A stretch of DNA of 64,000 nt from AP-15 sp963799085 (GTDB lineage Bacteria; Pseudomonadota; Alphaproteobacteria; ATCC43930; CGMCC-115725): NCBI GenBank assembly GCA_963799085.1, contig CAWCWA010000021.1:62001-126000 (forward strand). The letters are read 5' to 3'. The position numbers and the translations under genes were made by a program. The stretch's first letter is position 1. Each line of letters starts with the position of its first letter. The notes under the pieces were generated by a model, which did no database searches, was not told the DNA's origin, and saw only the letters and a program-made list of their open reading frames with translations. Positions 1 to 8,796 of the stretch are shown in pieces.

Positions 1-2267
1 CGTGGACGAGGCGCTGCGTGACGGCCGCCGGTTCGGAGTCGTTGAAGGCCTGGCCTCTCCGGAGGTCACACTCGCCGATCCGGCGATGGGCACCGGCACA
101 TTCCTGCTCGGGGTGCTGCAGCGCATCGCCGAGAGGATCAGGGAGGACCAGGGAGAGGGCGCCGTTCCAGGAGCGATCCTTGCGGCGCTGAGCCGGCTGA
201 TCGGCTTCGAGATGCAATTCGGCCCATTTGCCGTCGCGCAGCTCCGCTTGACCGCCGAAGTGCTGGACCTCATGAACATCGACGCAGCCGAACGCGAGCG
301 CATCGCGCTGCGCCTGTTCCTGACCAACACTCTCGGCAACCCCGCCGAGGAGCACGAATACATCTCCTCCGGTCTGCTGCCCTTGGCTGAGTCCCGGCGG
401 GCCGCGAACGCGATCAAGCGCTCGGAGCCGATTTTCGTGGTGATCGGCAATCCGCCCTATAAGGAACGGGCGAGGGGACTGGGCGGATGGATCGAGAGCG
501 GCACCGCCCATACGGTGGTGCCGTTGCGCGACTGGCTGCCGCCCGCCGACTGGGGCGTTGGCGCGCACGCCAAGCACCTGCGCAACCTCTATGTCTATTT
601 CTGGCGCTGGGCGACCTGGAAGGTGTTCGGCGGCAGCGTTGTCGCGCCGGACACGCCGCCGGTCACGCCGCGGCGCGGCGTTGTGTGCTTTATCACCGTG
701 GCAGGTTTTCTCAACGGCCCCGGCTTCCAGAAGATGCGCGCCGATCTGCGGCGCGACACCGACGAAATTTGGGTCATCGATTGCTCGCCCGAAGGCCACC
801 AGCCGCCGGTAGCCTCGCGCGTCTTTCAGGCGGTGCAACAGCCGGTGTGCATCGTCCTCGCGCTGCGCCTCGCGGATTGCGACCCCGCAGCGCCGGCGCG
901 GGTGCGTTTCCGCTCGCTGCCAGTTGGCGATCGTGAGGAAAAGTTCTCGGCGATCGCGGCGATCGGGCTCGATGGCGGCTGGGTCGATTGCCCGAGTGAG
1001 TGGCGCGCGCCGTTTCTGCCGGAAGCGGCGAACGAATGGGCGACCTACCCGGCATTGGACGAGTTCTTCGTCTACAATGGCTCGGGCGTGATGCCAGGTC
1101 GGACCTGGGTCATCGCGCCGGACGCCGAACTCGCTGCGCCGCCGCTGGGACCGCCTGATCCGGGAACGCGAGCCTGGCGTAAAGGAACGGCTCTTTCACC
1201 CGCATCTGGTTCGCGGCGAGTTGCGTGACAGACACATGCACAAGGTGCCGACCGAAAGCCTGCACGGCTACGAGCCTCGGATGATGGCGGTAGCATCGGA
1301 CACGGGCCCAGTGACTACCCCGATCCGATACGGTTTCCGATCCTTTGACCGGCAATGGATTATCCCTGATTACCGGCTACTGAATCGGCCAAACCCGACA
1401 CTCTGGAACACGCACTTTGCGCGACAGGTCTATCTGACTGCACCGCACGACCGCACGCCGACTAACGGCCCGGCTCTGACCTTCACCGCCTTAATTCCGG
1501 ACCTCCATCATTACCATGGCCGCGGCGGCCGGGCTTATCCGCTGTGGGCGAATGCCGACGCGACCGAGCCCAATATTCGCCCTTGCGTGCTGATCCGGCT
1601 CGGCGAGGCCTACGGGCGGGCTGTCGGCGCGGAGGAGGTTTTCACGTATATCGCGGCGGTCGCGGCTCATCCCGCCTACACTGCCCGCTTCGCGCCGGAT
1701 CTGGTGCAGCCGGGCTTGCGCATTCCGCTTACCGGTGATCGCGCGCTGTTCGACGAGGCCGCTTGCCTGGGCCGCGAAATCATCTGGTTGCATACTTTCG
1801 GCGAGCGCTTCGTCGATCCTGCGGCGGAGCGTCCCGCGGGAGCGCCGCGGCTTGCGGAAGGCGGGCCGCGCATTCCCGCCAAAGGCGCCATCCCCGATAA
1901 TCCCGCCAGGATGCCGGACACGATCTCGTACGGCCTCACAAACCGCCGCTTATGGATCGGCGAGAGTTACGTCGAAAACGTCCCTCCCGAAGTGTGGGCC
2001 TACGAGGTGTCCGGGAAGCAGGTGCTGACGCATTGGTTCAGCTACCGGAAGCGCAACCGCGACCGCCCGCAGATCGGCGACCGCCGCCTGCCTTCGCCGC
2101 TTGGCGATATCCAGCCCGACCGCTGGCTCGCCGAATACACGACCGAACTCGTCAATGTTCTGCACGTTCTCGGCCGCCTCGTTCTGCTGGAGCCGGCTCA
2201 AGCCGATCTGCTCGACCGCATCTGCGCCGGCCCCACAATCGACAAAGAAGCGCTGCGGGCGGAGTGA
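1..2267 (+). pseudogene. Type ISP restriction-modification enzyme, C-terminal part, frameshifted
   Basis: This is the methyltransferase and target-recognition part of a type ISP (single-polypeptide helicase-methylase-nuclease) enzyme, which modifies adenine and cleaves unmodified DNA. The gene is already open at base 1, so the nuclease and helicase domains lie outside the window. Methylase motif I (DPAMGTGTFLLG) is near residue 27 of the visible part and the catalytic motif GNPPY is near residue 150. The first frame stops at 1228. The correct continuation (LRRRWDRLIRERE, then HMHKVPTE) is in the next frame. Dropping one C at about 1130 joins them as DAE-SLRRRW. The downstream half to 2267 is an intact target-recognition-like domain. 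One indel is the only defect seen, so this could be a sequencing error or a phase-type inactivation. The family call is from motifs and recalled homologues. Confidence 0.8.
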
Positions 2268-2383
2268 GTCGCGAATCGGCATGCGTACCCCGGCCCCCAC
2301 GTCCGTTCCGAAAAAGTCGCATGTTTGCTGGCGATTTGCCGAGCTGATTGATCTTCCCGATCGCGCCGATAAATGTTCTTCGT

Positions 2384-2686
2384 ATGCCGACCAATACTGA
2401 TCTGTTTGGCTATGCTCCGGCGCAGGGCAGCCTGTTCGGCCCCGGCGAGGATCGGTTGCAAGCGCCGGCGCAGCGCTACGTTCCGGATCCCGAGAAGGTG
2501 CGCCAACGCCTCAGATTGCTGCTCGAAAAGGCACGCTCGGCGGAGACGATGCCATGGTCGGAGCGGGACGCCCGCATGTGGCAGAGCGTATTCCCGAATA
2601 TGGCCAACTGGCTGCCGGAGCAAGAGGCCGAGCAGTTGCGTTTTGAATTCGCCCGCGAGATGAAGCGGTTGAACAACGCTGCCTAG
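2384..2686 (+). CDS. Small conserved hypothetical protein next to the type ISP gene
   Basis: This is a 100-residue soluble protein beginning MPTNTDLFGYAPAQGSLFG. It has an acidic, helical C-terminal half (WSERDARMW, NWLPEQEAEQLRFEF). There is no signal peptide, membrane segment or recognisable catalytic motif. An upstream ATG at 2348 is possible, but the 2384 start gives the natural-looking N-terminus. No good Shine-Dalgarno sequence precedes either. The gene follows the type ISP gene by about 115 bases on the same strand and may be a companion, but I do not recognise a function. Confidence 0.55.
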   Translation: MPTNTDLFGYAPAQGSLFGPGEDRLQAPAQRYVPDPEKVRQRLRLLLEKARSAETMPWSERDARMWQSVFPNMANWLPEQEAEQLRFEFAREMKRLNNAA

Positions 2687-2698
2687 CTTCCAAGCGGG

Positions 2699-3800
2699 TC
2701 AGATCGAATATTCGAGGATCGGGTCGAGCGGGGCGGCGCCTTCGATCGCGTGGCCTTCGGCACGCCAGCGCAGCATGCCGCCCTGGAGATTGGCGATGTC
2801 CTTGAACCCGGCCTCGCGCAGAATCGCGGTCGCCTGCGCCGAGCGGCTGCCGGCGCGGCAGACCGCGACGACCGGCCGGTCCTTCGCCAATTCGCCGGCG
2901 CGCTCGGTCAGGGCGCCCAACGGGATCAGCTTCGCCCCGCGGATATGGCCGAGCGGCCCGGTGAATTCGTCGGGCTCGCGCACGTCGACGATCTGCACCG
3001 CCCGCGCGTGTTCCTCAAGCCCGTGCGGGTCGATCTCCCAGATCCCGGCAAAGCTGTAGCGCAGCGGCGCCCAGCCCGGATCCTCGGTCAGGTCGACCTC
3101 ACTCTCGGGCCGGCCGCATTTGAGGTTGGCCGGCACCGCGACATCGAGCTTTTTCGGGTGCGCCAGATGCAGGTTCTTCATGTAGCCGGCAAAGTCGGCC
3201 TCGCCGATCTCGCCGCCGAGCCGCGGGTTGAAGCGCCGCTCCTCGCGCACGCTCGTCACCGTCAAGCCGCGATAATCGTGCGCCGGGTAGAGAAGACAAT
3301 CGTCGGGCAAGGAGAAGATCTGCTGATGCACCGAGCGGTACATCGCGGCGGGATCGCCCTGCTGGAAATCGGTCCGCCCGCTGCCGCGCACCATCAGGCA
3401 ATCGCCGGTGAACGCCATGCTGCGGTCGTCGAGCACATAGGTCAGGCAGCCGCTGGTGTGCCCCGGCGTGCTGCCGCACCAGCAGATTGCGCGCGCCGAA
3501 GGCGACGATATCGTCCTGCGCGAGGTAGCGGTCGGCACCCTCCGCCCCGCTCTCGGCCGACAGCGCGATCCGGCAGCCGGTGCGCCGCTTCAGCAGCGAA
3601 GCGCCGGTGACATGGTCGGCATGGACATGGGTTTCGAGCGAATAGAGCAGTTTCAGCCCCAACTCGTCGATCAACGCCGCGTCGCGCCGCACCTGCTCGA
3701 ACACCGGATCGATGATGACCGCCTCGCCGCTTTTCGGATCGGCCAGCAGATAGGTGTAGGTCGAGGAGGACGGATCGAACAATTGGCGGAAGACCAGCAT
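2699..3800 (-). pseudogene. Persulfide dioxygenase-rhodanese fusion, single-base frameshift
   Basis: The N-terminal domain is a metallo-beta-lactamase fold of the ETHE1/persulfide dioxygenase type. It has the metal motif THVHADH near residues 57-63 and STPGHTSGC further on. The C-terminal domain is a rhodanese with active-site loop VCRAGSRSA. Such fusions oxidise glutathione persulfide and exchange sulfane sulfur during sulfide detoxification. The start frame covers 3800 to about 3475. The remainder, from PGHTSGC to the stop at 2699, is in another frame. Removing one base in the run at 3473-3476 joins LLVR to STPGHT. Both halves are otherwise complete, totalling about 366 residues as expected for the family. 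The gene is either a one-indel pseudogene or an intact gene with an assembly error. Confidence 0.8.
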
Positions 3801-4011
3801 CGCTCACCTCTAATGTCGCGTAACGTCGCGCTCGGGCTATTCTACCCGCCCGGCCGGCAAAAAGGGAGACCCCGCGCCGGGCGGTTGAATGGACCGCCGC
3901 GATCGGGCAGTTTGCCATTCTGTTCGGCGACCGGTTTGCGCCGCCCGCGAGCTGACGGCTCAAATCCGTGCGTCACGGTTCGCCTCAAACAAAATGCGGA
4001 CACTCCCGCCG

Positions 4012-4636
4012 ATGCACAGGCTGCCCTCGCCGCCGCTCCTCGTAATCTCCGACCGCAGCCAGGCGTCCCGGCCGCTCGTAGAGATCGCCGCGGCGGTCTT
4101 CGCCGGCGGCTGCCGCTGGTTCAGCCTGCGGGAAAAGGACCTGCCCTCGGCCGAGCGGCGCGCGCTACTCGCCGAACTCGTCGAACTCGGTGGCACCTGG
4201 GACGCCACCGTCACCGTCCATGACGACATCAACTCAGCGATAGCCACCGCTGCGGCGGGCGTGCACCTGCCCTCTTCCGCGAATCCCGCCATCGCCCGCA
4301 CCCGCCTTCCCGATCGGCTGATCGGCGCATCGGCGCATTCCGCCGCGGAAGCAGCCGCGCTCCTGCAGGCCGGCGCCGATTACGTCACCGCAAGCCCCGT
4401 CTTCCTCTCCGCCAGCAAACCCGGCTACGGCCCCGCCTTGGGCCTCGACGGGCTCGCCCAGATCGTCGCCGCGGCATCCGGGCCCGTCGTGGCACTCGCC
4501 GGCGTCACCGCGGAGAACGCCCGCTCTTGCCTCGCGGCGGGTGCGGCCGGCATCGCCGTCATGGGCGAGATCATGCGCGCCGCCGACCCGCGTGCTGCCG
4601 TCGCCCGCCTTCTCGCCGCCCTCCCCTCCTCTCTGA
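4012..4636 (+). CDS. thiE: Thiamine-phosphate synthase family protein (ThiE/TenI-like)
   Basis: This is a TIM-barrel protein of the ThiE/TenI family. ThiE condenses the pyrimidine and thiazole precursors to thiamine phosphate. Visible motifs are LLVISDR at the N-terminus, WFSLREKDLP, HDDINSA, GVHLP, GASAHS, ADYVTASPVF and a final phosphate-binding segment GVTAENARSCLAAGAAGIAV. The length of about 208 residues is typical. ATGs at 3994 and 4012 are possible, and neither has a clear ribosome-binding site. In the literal sequence the frame runs on without a stop into the next gene. A TGATAA double stop lies at 4634-4639 in the +1 frame, so I end the gene there. Assignment to ThiE rather than TenI is uncertain, and no thiamine genes are nearby. 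Confidence 0.65.
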
Positions 4637-4659
4637 TAACGCCGCCAAGGAGCCCGCCA

Positions 4660-5502
4660 ATGCCCGAGGGTCCGATCCTGTCGCGCCCGATCCCCTCGAC
4701 CGGCGAAGCCATGCCGGTCGTTGGCCTCGGCACGTGGCCCGTCTTCGATGTCGGTGCGGACGACGCCTCGCGCCGCCCGTTGCGCGAGGTCGTGCGGCTC
4801 CTGGTCGAGGGCGGCGGCCGGATGATCGATACGTCGCCGATGTACGGCCGGTCCGAGGGTGTCGTCGGCGACCTTGTGGCCGAACTCGGGCTGCGCCCGC
4901 GCGTCTTTCTCGCGACCAAGGTGTGGACCAGTGGCCGCGAGGCCGGGCTCGCCCAGATGCAGCGCTCGGCCGCGCTTCTCCGCGCCGACACGATCGACCT
5001 GATGCAGATCCACAACCTCCTCGACTGGCGCACGCATCTCTCAAGCCTGCGTCATCTGAAGGAAACCGGCCATATCCGCTATATCGGCATCACCCACTAC
5101 ACGACCGGCTCGCTCCCCGAACTGGCGCGCATCCTCGCCGCCGAGCCCGGCATCGATTTTGTCCAGTGCGGCTATTCGCTCGCCGCACGCGCCGCCGAGA
5201 CCGCACTCTTCCCGGTCACCGCCTCGCGCGGGGTCGCGGTCATCGTCAACCAGCCCTTCGAGCAGGGCGCACTCTTCCGCCGGGTGCGCGGCCAGCCATT
5301 GCCCGAATGGGCGGCCGAATTCGACTGCGCCAGCTGGGCCGGGCTCTTCCTCAAATACCTCCTCGCCGAGCCCGCCGTCACCTGTGTCATCCCGGCGACA
5401 CACAACCCCGACCACCTCAAGGACAACCTCGCCGCCGCCCGCGGCCGCCTCCCGGACAAACGCCAGCGCCAGCAGATCCGCGACCTCTGGGAAGGCTCCT
5501 GA
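4660..5502 (+). CDS. Aldo/keto reductase
   Basis: This is a 280-residue NADPH-dependent oxidoreductase of the aldo/keto reductase superfamily, a TIM barrel that reduces carbonyl compounds. Motifs include VVGLGTWPVF at the N-terminus, a catalytic-region stretch MIDTSPMYGRSE containing the expected Asp and Tyr, the lysine in ATKVWTSG, and the coenzyme-binding segment VTCVIPATHNPDHLKDN near the C-terminus. The ATG at 4660 has a strong AAGGAG ribosome-binding site eight bases upstream, which argues for an independent start although the frame is open from the upstream ThiE gene. The substrate cannot be predicted. Confidence 0.8.
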   Translation: MPEGPILSRPIPSTGEAMPVVGLGTWPVFDVGADDASRRPLREVVRLLVEGGGRMIDTSPMYGRSEGVVGDLVAELGLRPRVFLATKVWTSGREAGLAQMQRSAALLRADTIDLMQIHNLLDWRTHLSSLRHLKETGHIRYIGITHYTTGSLPELARILAAEPGIDFVQCGYSLAARAAETALFPVTASRGVAVIVNQPFEQGALFRRVRGQPLPEWAAEFDCASWAGLFLKYLLAEPAVTCVIPATHNPDHLKDNLAAARGRLPDKRQRQQIRDLWEGS

Positions 5503-5523
5503 CCCCGCCTCCCCTCCCTCCAC

Positions 5524-5566
5524 TAACCCCCTCGCCCCGCTGGCGGGGAGGGCGGGGTGAGGAGCC
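5524..5566. repeat. GC-rich palindromic intergenic repeat (REP-like)
   Basis: The stretch downstream of the aldo/keto reductase contains CCCCTCGCCCCGC followed by TGGCGGGGAGGGCGGGG, which can fold into a GC hairpin. Similar CCCCGC-loop-GCGGGG repeats are common between genes of GC-rich alphaproteobacteria. It may act as a transcript end. No second copy was found in this window. Confidence 0.4.
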
Positions 5567-5689
5567 CGCGCACCCGCGTTGCCCGAATTGCTCAAAGCGC
5601 ATACCGATCGCGATCGGCGAAGAACGATCGCCGACCGCCCCGAGCCGGCCGATCGCGAAGGAGAAGCTCCTCGGCCGCAGCGACGCCAC

Positions 5690-6435
5690 CCCCAAAAGTT
5701 TTCATCAGCTACAGCCACGACAGCGATCCGCACAAGGACCGCGTGCGCTGATTCTCGCCAACCGTCAGTGCGCGGACGGCGTCAACGCGAAATCCACGAA
5801 GAAATCGCGGCGTTGATCGAATGGCTGGCCCAGATCCCGCCCGCCGACCGGGTACGCGTCCGGGACGCCGGAAACCGGTACGCAATTCTGAGCGGCCCGT
5901 ACAATGCCTGGCTTCGGTTCTGCGACAAGTCGCGACCGGCGAAATCGATGAGGCCGCCCGCTCGAATTTCCTGTGGACCCTGGGCCAGGTCGCGCAGCGC
6001 GGCGGCCTACCCGACCGCGCGCTCGCCGCCGCCGCCGAGGAAAAGCGCGACCTCGATCGCAAGCGCGGCGCCGATTGCGACGCCGCCGGTCTCATCGCCG
6101 ACATCCTGATGGCCCGCAGCGATTTCGACGAAGCCTTGCGCATCCGCCGAGAGGAACAGCTGCCGGTCTTCGAGCGGCTGGGCGATGTGCGCGAGCGCGC
6201 GGTGGCGCAGGGCAGGATCGCCGACATCCTTGAGGCGCGCGGCGAATTCGCCGAAGCCTTGCGCATGCGCACCGAGGAAGAGCTGCCGGTCTTCGAGCGG
6301 CTGGGCGACGCACGATAGCGCGCGGTGTCCATGACCTAGATCGCCGAATTCTGCGGGCCCGTGGCGATCTCAACGGCGCCGTCCGGGCGCTCCGCGAGGA
6401 CGTGCTCCCCGTTTGCGAGCGCCTCGGCGAGATGC
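5690..6435 (+). pseudogene. Degenerate SEFIR/TIR-like domain plus TPR-repeat protein
   Basis: KVFISYSHDSDPHKDRV at about 5695-5748 is the conserved opening strand of SEFIR/TIR-type signalling domains. The expected next segment (ALILANRQCADGV) is present but in another frame. After a further shift, EIHEEIAALIEWLAQ follows in a third frame. From about 6100 there are TPR-like 40-residue repeats, each ending LPVFERLGD. Two are readable. A third (LRARGDLNGAVRALRE) is broken by TAG codons at 6316-6318 and 6337-6339 and by a shift. This resembles bacterial SEFIR-TPR receptor-like proteins, some of which sit in immune or signalling loci. Several independent lesions make it a true pseudogene. Confidence 0.6.
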
Positions 6436-6735
6436 ACGGTCTAGCAGCATCCTGAAAGGCGCGCCGGGTGTGCACATCCTGGCGACCAGCCGCGAACTGC
6501 TGCAGGCCGAGGGCGAGCATGCGTACCGCCTGTCGGCTCTGGAAGCCCGCCTGGTACGGCGGACCCACCGCTGCCGAGGCGTTCGGCTTTTCTGCGGTTC
6601 AGCTGTTCGTCGAGCGTGTGGCGGCAGAGGTTGACAAGTTTGAGCTTAGCGACGCGGATGCCACGATCGTCATCGACATCTGCCGGAAGCTGGACGGAAT
6701 TCCGCTAGCAATCGAGTTCGCGGCACCCCCCAGAC
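6436..6735 (+). pseudogene. Remnant of a LuxR/NB-ARC-type ATPase
   Basis: Two frames together spell the sensor region of STAND ATPases found in LuxR-like or adenylate-cyclase-like regulators. GAPGVHILATSRELLQAEGE (6455-6515) is followed, one frame over, by FSAVQLFVERV and then by DICRKLDGIPLAIEFAA (about 6675-6728). The P-loop and the effector and repeat domains are absent. It abuts the SEFIR/TPR remnant and may have belonged to the same multidomain protein or to a neighbour. Confidence 0.6.
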
Positions 6736-7092
6736 ACGAAGCCGTAGCCGAAACATCTCCGCCGGCCGAACCACGATCCACGCGTGCGGCTCCGGATCGC
6801 GACCGCCGCCTGCAAAAAGCGCATCGCCCCTCCCCCAGCCGCTGTGCCGGTGACTTTTCTAAATGGCAGAAACGGTGACATCTCATTTTGGTGGACACAG
6901 TCAGTCCTTTCGCGAACCTGTTCTTGTCCGACCAGTTACACTGGCTACCTTGTTATCATAAATTGCTGGCCCGTTTACCCAAAGTCACAACACATCACCA
7001 TTTATTAAGGCTCATACATTCAGGAGTTACATGGCTGAGCTAACTTATTAGCCTATCGAGCAGCTCCGGCACGCCGGTCTGGAAATTCAAAA
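6736..7092. other. Gene-free stretch between pseudogenes and sigma factor
   Basis: No coding signal is visible. The part from 6900 is markedly AT-richer than its surroundings and holds the probable promoter region of the downstream sigma-factor gene, but I could not pick out clear -35/-10 boxes. A solo IS3-like end lies at 6876-6899. Confidence 0.5.
6876..6899. repeat. Solo IS3-family-like terminal inverted repeat
   Basis: TGACATCTCATTTTGGTGGA followed by CACA matches the pattern of the ends of the intact IS3-type element at 48461-49727, which begin TGA and end GGTGGACACC or GCGGACACC. No transposase is next to it. It is best read as the scar of an excised or deleted IS3-family element that ended the degenerate ATPase gene. 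Confidence 0.45.
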
Positions 7093-7635
7093 GTGAAATC
7101 GATGGACGATTTCTCACGGCTTCTTGAACATCAGATCCCTCGACTTCGCCGCTACGCTCGGGCGCTGACGCGGGATGCGTCACGGGCCGACGATCTGGTG
7201 CAGAACTGCCTGGTACGCGCGATAGCCAAGCAGCACCGCTGGCAACCTGGCACCGATCTGAGAGCTTGGCTGTTCACCATTCTCCACAACGAACACGTCA
7301 ACGACGTGCGGCATTGCATGCGTCAGGGGACTGCGATTCCGATCGAGGATGTCGCTCCGGCTCTCCCCGTGCACTCAAATGCCGTCGCTGCATTGCAACT
7401 CCGCGAACTCGATCGGGCGATTGCATCATTGAGCGAGGAGCAACGTCAGGTGATCCTGCTCGTCGGTCTGGAAGGGATGCGCTACGAAGACGTTGCCAGG
7501 ATCTTGAAAATCCCTGTCGGCACCGTTCGCTCACGACTTTCTCGAGGCCGCGAAACGCTGCGCGAGCTAATGGATATGAATTCCGAAACAAAGCGCGTGG
7601 GCCAGCGCTCGGAGGCCGGGCTTCGCGCGGCGTAA
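7093..7635 (+). CDS. ECF-type RNA polymerase sigma factor
   Basis: This is a 180-residue extracytoplasmic-function sigma factor with region 2 (RYARALTRDASRADDLVQN and LRAWLFTILHNEHV) and region 4 (LSEEQRQVILLVGLEGMRYE, then VARILKIPVGTVRSRLSRG). There is no C-terminal extension and no adjacent anti-sigma gene. The start is GTG 7093 or ATG 7102, and neither has a strong ribosome-binding site. A GGAAT-N16-CGTT motif downstream of the gene resembles alphaproteobacterial EcfG promoters, but this protein lacks the neighbours (phyR, nepR) expected for a true general stress sigma factor. Confidence 0.9.
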   Translation: MKSMDDFSRLLEHQIPRLRRYARALTRDASRADDLVQNCLVRAIAKQHRWQPGTDLRAWLFTILHNEHVNDVRHCMRQGTAIPIEDVAPALPVHSNAVAALQLRELDRAIASLSEEQRQVILLVGLEGMRYEDVARILKIPVGTVRSRLSRGRETLRELMDMNSETKRVGQRSEAGLRAA

Positions 7636-7689
7636 ATCACCTCAGATCATGCGTTCCGGCGCCGCGGTATGCTTCGTCAAATCCCGTTA

Positions 7690-7714
7690 GGAATTTGCGC
7701 GAAGACATTCCGTT
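7690..7714 (+). promoter_or_regulatory. EcfG-like promoter (GGAAT-N16-CGTT)
   Basis: GGAAT at 7690-7694 and CGTT at 7711-7714 are separated by exactly 16 bases. The alphaproteobacterial EcfG consensus is GGAAC-N16/17-CGTT, so there is one mismatch. The site lies 36 bases upstream of the small secreted ORF at 7751 and just after an ECF sigma gene, which is a plausible place for a stress-controlled promoter. Confidence 0.4.
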
Positions 7715-7750
7715 ATCTGGGAAAACTGCTGCCCACGAATAGGGGTTCTT

Positions 7751-7870
7751 ATGCGCCGAACAGCAGCTCTGATTGTGACTGGCGCGCTTTTCGCTATGTG
7801 CCTCGGGAGCGCTTCCACCCGAGCGGAGGACGATGACGGTCGGCACCACGGTCGGGGATGGTCAACTTAG
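7751..7870 (+). CDS. Possible small secreted peptide
   Basis: This 39-codon frame encodes MRRTAALIVTGALFAM, a typical Sec signal core, followed by a short Asp/His/Gly/Arg-rich tail (EDDDGRHHGRGW). AGGGG lies about six bases upstream of the ATG. It could be a genuine periplasmic peptide, possibly metal-binding through its His and Asp residues, or the start of a longer gene lost by deletion. Confidence 0.35.
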   Translation: MRRTAALIVTGALFAMCLGSASTRAEDDDGRHHGRGWST

Positions 7871-7917
7871 CGGACCGAGGACCGCCGCTGCCTCGGCTGA
7901 GGGCGGACGGGCGCGCG

Positions 7918-8723
7918 TCAGACCGCCTCGACGCCGCTCCTGATAGCACTGCCGACGACATTGCGCGCCACCTCGCGCAAGAGGGCGCGGTCTTCCGCTT
8001 CGGTCGCGGCCGGCGGGATGCCGCCGACGACCCGGTCATGCGCGAAGGTCGCGATGGGCTTCCCGTCGGTGCTGAATTCGCCGCCGTTCTGCGCGCTGCG
8101 GATCCCCTGGCGGATCATGTTGCGCATCATGATGATGCCGCGGTCGGTCGAGGCCAGATGTTGACCTGCAGCCAGTTGCATTCCCACACCGTCGGCGGAC
8201 GGGCAACGAGGTCGTACCCCGGCAGGTCATAGGTGTCGAAGATCGGAAATGCAGGCTGCTTTTCGGGCGGCCCCATATAGGCGAAGATCAGACCCTTATG
8301 CTCGTGCACCGGGTAGGCGCCATGAAATAGCCGGTCCTTGAGCGTGCTGTCGGCGGGCTCGCCCGGCGTTTCGAGGATCGTGCCGTCGACGCCAAAGAGC
8401 CAGCCGTGATAGCAGCAGCGGATGCCCTTGTCCTCGATCAGGCCGAATTCGAGCGAGGTGCCGCGATGCGGGCAATAGCGCTCGATCAGGCCGATGGCAC
8501 CGCTGCGGTCGCGAAAGACGACGAGATCCTCGCCGAGGATGCGGACCCGGCGCGGCAGATCGCCCAATTCCTCGGTGCGGATGACCGGCTGCCAGAAGCG
8601 CCGCAGATATTCGCCGCACGGCGTTCCCGGCCCCACACGGATCAATTCGTCGTCGGGGGGCGGGGTTTCGCGATGGTGGTAGGCGCTGAAGGGCTTGTTC
8701 AGAAAGGGCGCTCTTTCGGCCAT
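7918..8723 (-). pseudogene. Rieske-type aromatic ring-hydroxylating oxygenase, internal deletion
   Basis: The N-terminal 190 residues are a clear Rieske [2Fe-2S] domain of the phthalate-dioxygenase class. The ligand pairs are CPHRG and CCYHGW, and the domain is preceded by a typical EYLRRFWQPV start. The frame reaches CNWLQVN, where the family would continue into the mononuclear-iron catalytic domain. Instead the sequence jumps, in another frame, to the C-terminal tail (DRGIIMMRNMIRQGIRSAQN to the stop at 7918). About 130-150 residues, including the expected Asp-x2-His-x4-His iron site, are missing near 8150. The protein cannot be catalytic. The intact cupin gene upstream is probably its former operon partner. 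Confidence 0.75.
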
Positions 8724-8796
8724 CGCGATTCTCCCTGAGGGATGCGGCGCCGGCCCCGCCGCGATGCGGAGCCGGCCGGTGATCGGAACGGTTACG

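Noticed and set aside
3801..4011. TPP riboswitch before the ThiE-like gene
   Set aside because: The conserved CUGAGA and ACCUGAU-type boxes are absent.
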